Part shown: positions 57,840-64,000 of the stretch, in pieces | Layout: each line of letters opens with the position of its first letter | How positions within the stretch are numbered: the stretch's first letter is position 1 | NCBI GenBank assembly: GCA_961205875.1 | Contig: OY540813.1 | Coordinates: 27,189,001 to 27,253,000 of the forward strand | From: Sialis fuliginosa | Lineage: Eukaryota; Arthropoda; Insecta; Megaloptera; Sialidae | Reading direction: 5' to 3' | DNA: 64,000 bases | Translations under genes and position numbers: made by a program | The notes under the pieces: model-generated | The model's database searches: none | Told to the model about the DNA's origin: nothing | The model's input: only the letters and a program-made list of their open reading frames with translations

Positions 57840-59555
57840 AACATCGTATAATTAATATAGTAAGGTTTTTTATTTTTTGTAATTAGCGTGAATTAATACT
57901 CCAAAAACTAAAAAAAAACTACTTTGACATTGTACCTGCAGTTTATTCAAATAATTATAATAATTATTTCTGTGTAGACACTATCTCATGCATATCTGAC
58001 AACTAAATGACATCAAATGCAGATTATTGTCAGTATGAGTCAACTATTATATCACCGGTCAATTATAATGAGGAAACCAATTATTTCTGCAAGGAACTTA
58101 TCTTTTTTATAACTGCATCTACAAATCAAATATATCTTACATTTCATCTGCAGTTCAATTTGAATATATTTCTATAGGATTTCTGCATAGTTACAGCGGT
58201 TACAGTTTACTTTTAAATCTGAATAAATATGTTTAAAATGTTCTTAACAATATGAAACTTGGCAGATGTGCAGACAGAGTTTTTTTTAAAGAATATTTGC
58301 TGAACAAATGAGTTTCCTTGTTAGGTTATAAAAAGATTTTGTACTGGATTTGTCTGTTTATTGTAGAATATATTTATACTAACTAACTTAACTATTATAA
58401 TATGGAGTTATTAAAAAAATTGTATTATTTTTACTTGCTTATATAATATATAATTCTAAAGTTACGCTTTTGTTTACAAAAAATGTGATCCTATATAAAT
58501 CAAAACTAATATAATGAAGAGAAAAATTGCAAGCTTGTTTGTTTGATAACGTTAATATCAGAAAGTAATGGAAACAATTTTAATGAAACTGTCACCTACG
58601 TGTTTCTTATAATATCTTGAGTGTCGTATGATATACAATACTATAATGCCAGGGGAGTAAGCAATAAAAACAAATGTAACATAAGCCAGAGACAAATTTC
58701 GTTCAAATCACATATAATAAATGTGATTAGGTGTAGTAAATTAACCGACTTTTTAAATAACCGGACATTTAATAAAATTGTTAATGTAAACCGCTTTATC
58801 AGTATTTTTGTTTTGCAGAATTTGAGTAAAAAAATTATATTTTTGTAAAAAATAATAATATTTTTTGCTCGTCGACTAAAAACTTTACTAACCGATACGT
58901 ATTTACGTATATTGCTGTATAAATTTATCGAATTACCAGTAAAAAATCACGAATAACCGCCATAAAATTTTTGAATTGTAATACGTTGACAAAAAGTTAC
59001 CAAAGATATACATACCAAAGCAATATATGTATATGAAGAATTGATAACACATAATTATATGTTATTTGGAAGCAGTGATTAAAACGATTTGGTGAGCAGT
59101 TTTATAATATTTTCCATTCTATTCGAAAATTGTACGAATTCTTACAAGTGAAATTAGGAGGTATACATTGTGCATACTGAGTCTTATGTTGCTTATCGAT
59201 TTTATAAATGATGTTTCCATAGACAACCATGGCCCTCACATCTTTTCCTAGGCCCCTGCGCCAGGATTTTAGGCGGACCTTCTCCTAACAATGCCATAAA
59301 CATGATTTTTTTTGAAGGATCAAAAGAATATCATTTTTTCATCAATTGTTTGCTCTTCACTTCTCTTAAAGTCTTCTGCTAAGAAACCTAAAACATTTTT
59401 TTCTTGCCGCTTCCGCGCCAGGCCGGGCCCCCGGCATATACCTTGCCCCACCTTCCTTTTGGAGACCATGTATACAACATAACAAAATTGGGTACCGGAA
59501 AGTTTAATTTTGAATTTAAATTAAGTTTCACATAGGCACAGTTATACCAACACCA
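57840..59555. other. AT-rich stretch; GC-richer patch at 59226-59470
   Basis: The patch holds CTAGGCCCCTGCGCCAGGAT and CGCGCCAGGCCGGGCCCCCG, probably an old repeat, but no boundaries could be placed. A 75-codon frame at 58621 begins with a LINE-endonuclease-like YNARG word but has nothing further to support it. Confidence 0.4.
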
Positions 59556-59559
59556 TTAT

Positions 59560-59965
59560 AAACCGAGAATCACTGTGGATGTAAAATCTTGTCAATTTGC
59601 GTCAGTAGTAAAAATAAAGAATAAAAGTCAGACAGGAAAACCGCAAACGGAACACAAACCTGCAGGAACATTGTTTAATATGTGTGTGGGTGTGGGTGTA
59701 ACATAATCCCGATTTTGTAAACAAGTTCCCACGGGTCTGTCTCTCAGTCCGGAAACATCTCGAACTGGAGCCGCCGCAGCACAAATTGTATATTTTATTC
59801 GCGCTTGTTTTATACATTTTTCACTCCCTCGTTAAGGATTTGCAGATTGCTGCAGGTAGTTCTCGTTTTTTTTTCGTTTGGATTACACAAACGTTATCTG
59901 AGTTTCCAGTGCCTCGCGCAATTCTTTGTTGCGCTCGTTCGGGTGGTTTGAGGTGGGTTTTTTAA
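59560..59965. promoter_or_regulatory. GC-elevated, repeat-free island; candidate regulatory DNA or untranslated exon
   Basis: Contains GTGTGTGGGTGTGGGTGTAAC, ACGGGTCTGTCTCTCAGTCC, ACTGGAGCCGCCGCAGCAC, GATTGCTGCAGGTAG and CCTCGCGCAATTCTTTGTTGCG, with CG dinucleotides frequent. A 71-codon minus-strand frame has no motif. It is the strongest compositional island in the last third of the window. Nature not decided. Confidence 0.3.
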
Positions 59966-59969
59966 TTTT

Positions 59970-60885
59970 TAAATCCTTTTGAAGTTGATTTAAATGTACA
60001 TGCATATGCACGTGTATCCGTCAGTGGCGGCGTTTTTTACATGGAGAAAATTGTATTGGAAAAATTACCATAAAAATGTAGGTGACTGAAGGATAACGCG
60101 ATAATTAAATTTTTAGAAACAATTAAAGTAAAATGGAAAATATACTGGCAAACATTTTTTATTCTGCTTGTAAAAACTGAATTGACATTGTGACTGTTTC
60201 TTAAATGAATTTGAAAATTTATGATTTATTTCTAAAAAATAAGAATTGATTTATACTTAAATGAACTGGAAAGTATTTCATTAATTATTTATGTTCTTTG
60301 ATTTAAGAAAATTAGTAAATTGAATTTATTTTAGTACAGCTGAGTTATTATATAGGTATTGTTTTCAAAACGTAAATTTTTTGTGCAGATTTTTTTCACT
60401 GGTATTATGTATCTATATGGTCAAATGTACGACTGAAAATTCAGCCAAAAATTACACCTTCCACCAAAATTAAGCCGCAGGTTTTGCCGACACCGAGGGA
60501 CGAAATGATTGTTTTATTTTAGTTACATACATATGTATGATAAAAAATATAAATATTAAATATAAAATTCTGCTGTAATTTTTTAAATCACAAGTTCCAA
60601 AAAGCTAAAAAAAAGAAATATTGTCCCTTACTTTTTGCTATTATACAATTCCATCTGGGCTTTAGCGGGAGGTAAGAATAAATATAAGAAATATTATATT
60701 GTCATAAGATTTCATCACATTGAAAATAATTCTAAACTTACTTACTCATTTAAATTATTATCTATTCCTCTTTGTAAAATCGAACCTTTAAAAATAATTG
60801 TTCCCAATAAAATGTTAATTATGTCTTGCATAAATTATATGTATGTATACCTATGTATGTATAATGTATACTTTTGTTGTATTTA
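59970..60885. other. AT-rich stretch, nothing identifiable
   Basis: An 83-codon frame (60635-60886) has no motif. No repeat boundary recognised. Confidence 0.5.
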
Positions 60886-60893
60886 GTAATAAA

Positions 60894-61200
60894 CTAGCTG
60901 TACCCGCGGCTTCGCTCATGTGGACTTTGGAAATATTTAGGATTTTTGAAAATTGAATTATTTTAGATATTTTTATTCTACACAATTCTTTAATGGTTTA
61001 GCAGCGTACTGTAAAGATCGCGCTGGCGGAAATTTTTTTCCAACTTGATTCATTATTATCGTCACTGCTTATTTTTTATGTTACCTAACGTAACAAAATA
61101 TATACTAAAACCTAAATCGGATAAGTGGTTCTCGAGTGATAAGCGCACTAACGGACAGACAGACATTGCGTTTTAAAATAAATATATATTATATAGATGT
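60894..61200 (+). repeat. Family B retroposon-like repeat (copy 3)
   Basis: Starts CTAGCTGTACCCGCGGCTTC then GCTCATGTGGA and ends ATCGGATAAGTGGTTCTCGA, ACGGACAGACAGAC and AT-rich sequence. It matches the ends of copy 2 (15471-16350) closely (TTCTACACAATTCTTTAA, TTTTTTCCAACTTGATTCA, TTATTATCGTCACTGCTTA) but lacks its central ~500 bp. Non-coding. Confidence 0.75.
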
Positions 61201-61730
61201 ATAAAATATTATATGTAGGTAGTTATTATGTACGCTACTGGTCCATAATTCTAGTGGTGCAGTAATTTTTGTGCATGTAGACATTTTTAGATGATGTTGC
61301 TGTAGCAATTACTTCTATATGTGCCTACATATACGTATATTCTATATTCCTTTTATAAATTTGTTTTCATCATGAACGCAGAAAAATTTTAGTGCTTGGA
61401 TAAATATTAATTACATATAGCATACCATTTTCATTCATTAAAGAATGTATGCTATAATTACATAAAATATATACCTATTTAATAAAAAACATATTTTGTA
61501 TATTAAAACTCACAAAATATCGAGAAATTTATTTTATTTCACATGTAACTTAACTGATAGATTCAATTTATCAAATATTTTCTTCAGTTTCTATTTGATA
61601 TTCACAACAGATCTAAAACATTCAGTACAATCGAAACTTTACGAATCATATGTTTTGCTATTTAATAGTGGAAATGGTAATTTTATTTAGAACCATTTTA
61701 AAAATTTTATATAGTTACTCGTGGATTTAT
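61201..61730. other. AT-rich stretch with a short hairpin
   Basis: ATAGCATACC and GTATGCTAT at about 61417-61455 form a small stem-loop. Otherwise nothing recognised. Confidence 0.45.
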
Positions 61731-61732
61731 AT

Positions 61733-62290
61733 AAGGTACTGGCACTAGTTATGGCGGCTATAAGAGCAAAGTTTACTATTTTTGTGATTAATGGGCTTCT
61801 TTTCTGTTATTCTCATGAACTCATGTTACTAATAAAAGAAGTAACTCTTTATTTAATCAATTTAATTACCAAAGTCCGCAAATATAGTTTTCTTTTTAAA
61901 TTATAGCCATTTATTTTGTTTATATTTTTTCTCCACTAATGGATAAAGTAAATATTAGCACGCAGTGATGGACACTTGCTAATGATTACAAAATGATACT
62001 ATGACACAAAAGATATAAAAGAACGAATCGTCAAATTTGAAACAATGTAAAGCAGTTGCTATGATAATATAATAATTAATAAATAAATTACCTATACTAA
62101 TAATTAGTTTAAATGTTCACCATTTTGACACCTATTAGTCGATTGTCATCAAATCACGCTGTAAGACAGTTAAATGTATATAGATTAATATTCAGAAATG
62201 ATAGTAATCAAATATCAACAAATATTTCTAATTCAGTACATTTAATTAAAAAATAGCTATTACTGGGGTTATATCCAAGACTGGTATAGG
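61733..62290. mobile_element. Inverted-repeat DNA element (family C, copy 2)
   Basis: Reverse-orientation relative of 24945-25484. The left tip AAGGTACTGGCAC is intact. The right end is decayed (CTATTACTGGGGTTATATCC, then GACTGGTATAGG). Nucleotide similarity covers almost the entire length, including CACCATTTTGACACCTATT and GCTGTAAGACAGTTAAATGT. A ~17-bp extra segment near 61945-61975 (AGCACGCAGTGATGGACAC) is absent from copy 1. Non-coding. Confidence 0.8.
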
Positions 62291-62381
62291 TTTTTAAAAT
62301 GTATTTATTTCTTGCTTTCTACAAGTATTTTAATATAAATAAATATTAATATTTGATTACTTGATTTTTGTATTTAGAGCA

Positions 62382-62400
62382 GGGGTCACCAATTTTTGTG
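62382..62400 (+). mobile_element. Isolated hAT-like terminus
   Basis: CAGGGGTCACCAATTTTTG has the form of a common hAT tip. CAGGGAATAATCACTAATG, read inward from 62973, might be its partner, but the match is poor and the 8-bp flanks (ATTTAGAG, ATTCAGTT) agree at only five positions. Confidence 0.3.
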
Positions 62401-62587
62401 TGGAAAGGTTAGGTTTGGATTCAGGGAAGGTCAAAATGGATAATTCAATTAAAATTCGGAATTCGAAAAAAATCGGCTTAACGTAAAAGTCACTGAAAAT
62501 CAGTAGACTATACCAGTTCTCACTTTGGTCATATTAGGGATCCTTGCAACAATGATCCAATGATTTGTTCAGTAGTGCAGCGTAGGG

Positions 62588-62932
62588 CATGGGCGCCGGC
62601 AGAATTTCTTCCAGGGGGGTGCATTAAATTACATATAAAATAATTTTAAAAAATTTAACGATTTTGTAATAATAAACTTGTATTGCATTTAGCATGACTA
62701 AAAAAAAAAAAAAAAGTCTTCAGTTCTTATTTTTCCTTATCTAACTTTATCTCACTTTATAAAATTACAGAGTGCACTTGACGCGACCAAAAAAAAAAAA
62801 AAAAAAGGTCCTCACTTTTATATTCTAACCTGAATTTTAAATTAAAAATTGTACTTCATAATTTTTTTAATTTTTTCTTTTTTGCTAGGGGGTGCAAGTG
62901 CACCTCCTTGTACCCCCCTCCCGGCGCCCATG
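62588..62932. mobile_element. hAT MITE, 345 bp, perfect 8-bp duplication, two A-tracts
   Basis: GCGTAGGG lies at 62580-62587 and 62933-62940. The tips are CATGGGCGCCGGCAG and, inward from the right, CATGGGCGCCGGGAG, with CAGGGGGGTGCA and TAGGGGGTGCAAG mirrored next to them. Inside are two long A-tracts: 16 As at 62700-62715 flanked by GACT/AGTC, and 18 As at 62789-62806 flanked by GACC/GGTC. No coding frame. An exact 8-bp duplication indicates hAT and a fairly recent insertion. Confidence 0.92.
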
Positions 62933-62940
62933 GCGTAGGG

Positions 62941-63925
62941 CATAGTCACTGATCATTAGTGATTATTCCCTGATTCAGTTTAAGAGAGTAGATATTACAT
63001 ATATATCAGAATATTTATGTTACTGTAGATTAGTGTTGATTGTTATAATGGATAATTTTATTTTTTTAAATATTCAAAATAGGAAAGGATTGTTAAAGAA
63101 ACCCAGATTTTCTTCATTATAGTATAATACTTTTTGAGTGTTATCCTAAAAGTCTAAAAAATGAACATTAGCATTAATAATAGTTTATTAGCAATAGCAA
63201 TTTAAATTAACTTTAATTTAATTAATTTAATTATTCGTGGTAATGAGAAATACTATACATAGATAAATGCAAACGACCTAACACCGCATTTAATATGAAC
63301 AATATTTAAAATTGTCGCTGTTCCAGTAATAGAACAAACGGTTAAAAGTATAATGTAAATATCAACTTTCACTCGGGCGACTTTTCCTGAGATAAAACAA
63401 ACAATATAACAACAATTATTTTGTACACATTATGCACAGTGGCGACCGTAGCGGTAGAGGTCCGCACTTACGATATACATGCATACATACATACTTAAAC
63501 ATAACACTGAGGGTTTCTGTGCAAGTATAGATACGTTAGTGTATAATGTATATGTCTATACCAGTGGCGTTACATGTAGCGGTAAAAAATAACGGGGTTA
63601 TCCATAATAATTTGTTATTTATTTATATTTTAAATTGCTATGTTTGATTTAAGAGAGGGATGGGGGGTTAAAAGTCATTATATTATAAAAATCAATTACA
63701 TAAGCTATCTATTGGCATTTTATTTATTGCTCAATTATTATTAGTTCCAGAGATATAAGCTTTCAAAGTGTGACATATTTTCATTACATTTGTGTTTCCG
63801 AGCTTATTCCTAAATATTGGCGGGGAAGACGTAGTTCTACTAAAAAAAAAAATAAAAAATAAATAAATTGATTAGAAAAAAATTTAAAACCGTAAAATCT
63901 ACATTTTTTTACAAAATTTCTTATT
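62941..63925. other. AT-rich stretch with two CAGTGGCG words
   Basis: CAGTGGCGACCGTAGCGGTA (63437) and CAGTGGCGTTACATGTAGCG (63571) resemble hAT tips 134 bp apart in the same orientation. Neither has a matching opposite end in the window. Confidence 0.4.
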
Positions 63926-63929
63926 TATG

Positions 63930-63995
63930 TGCGGCCCTCGGAAAATTTTAGGTCGTCAATGCGACCCGCGGTGCAATTTGGGTTGGCCAGGCCTG
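63930..63995 (-). mobile_element. hAT-like terminus at the window edge
   Basis: Read leftward from 63995: CAGGCCTGGCCAACCCAAAT, TGCACCGCGGGTCGCATTGA and CGACCTAAAATTTTCCGAGG-GCCGC. CAGGCCTGG-CAACC ends with GCGG(G/C)CC-rich subterminal sequence are typical of animal hAT elements. Only five bases of flank remain, so the duplication cannot be read. The opposite end is not seen. Confidence 0.6.
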
Positions 63996-64000
63996 TATTA

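Noticed and set aside
58621-58848. Frame starting with QYYNARGVSNKN, reminiscent of a LINE endonuclease N-terminus
   Set aside because: Only about ten residues resemble it; the following sequence lacks the expected endonuclease motifs.
1-64000. CRISPR arrays, phage, operons, riboswitches and bacterial promoters
   Set aside because: Composition, frame lengths and repeat types are eukaryotic; no direct-repeat/spacer pattern was seen.

Overview
This window is AT-rich eukaryotic DNA (by eye a little over 70% A+T), dense in transposon remnants and with no gene I can call with confidence. The longest open frame is about 140 codons and looks like a chance frame. I found no rRNA, tRNA, CRISPR array or bacterial-type operon. 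An arthropod, most likely an insect, is suggested by three kinds of dispersed sequence: copies of a short repeat that starts CTAGCTG-CCCGCGGCTTCGCTCGCGT and ends in GACA-rich tails; a repeat bounded by AGGGTTCCGTA and TACGGAACCCT; and blocks with the phrases TAGGGGTTGAATTTT or AATATGGCGACCAATAT. From memory these are common in insect genomes such as Lepidoptera and Hemiptera. I cannot fix the order from sequence alone. The window is probably intergenic or a long intron.

Layout, 1-29 kb: mostly anonymous AT-rich DNA with short non-autonomous elements. These are a 293-bp TAA-flanked inverted-repeat element (6.8 kb), a 298-bp hAT-like element with an 8-bp duplication (11.6 kb), a 634-bp almost perfect palindrome with an 8-bp duplication (13.0 kb), a cluster of short retroposon-like repeats (15.2-16.35 kb), a piggyBac-type TTAA element (17.65 kb), a TAA-flanked element (19.1 kb), a two-copy tandem duplication (21.6 kb), a foldback (22.3 kb), the AGGGTTCCGTA repeat (24.1 kb) and an inverted-repeat element (24.9 kb) with a second copy at 61.7 kb. 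A LINE reverse-transcriptase scrap lies at 5.7 kb on the minus strand.

Layout, 29-41 kb: the most structured part. A 3.19-kb element has perfect 25-bp inverted ends, a possible TA duplication and long subterminal fields of ATATAA-type motifs. It is followed 147 bp later by a 1.89-kb element with 41-bp inverted ends that encloses a 122-bp tandem array and a second, looser series of TAGGGGTTGAA-type blocks. Then come an 856-bp hAT-like element, a 1.2-kb element with ~315-bp inverted arms, and a 637-bp element with a nested hairpin.

Layout, 41-64 kb: a diverged direct-repeat pair in which one copy carries a 525-bp Harbinger-like insertion, a 169-bp hAT element with a perfect 8-bp duplication, an element ending in AACTTCCCA, a second copy of the 6.8-kb family, a short minus-strand stretch with coding-like frames (53.15-53.48 kb), a Penelope-like terminal region with a hammerhead-like fold (54.0 kb), a hAT-like element with an embedded foldback (57 kb), and a 345-bp hAT element with a perfect 8-bp duplication (62.6 kb). 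Several less AT-rich stretches (about 3.0, 18.6, 19.6, 39.9, 43.6, 46.9 and 59.8 kb) lack repeats and are candidates for conserved regulatory DNA of an unseen neighbouring gene. I see no cooperating set of genes here. The biology is mobile-element colonisation of non-coding DNA.
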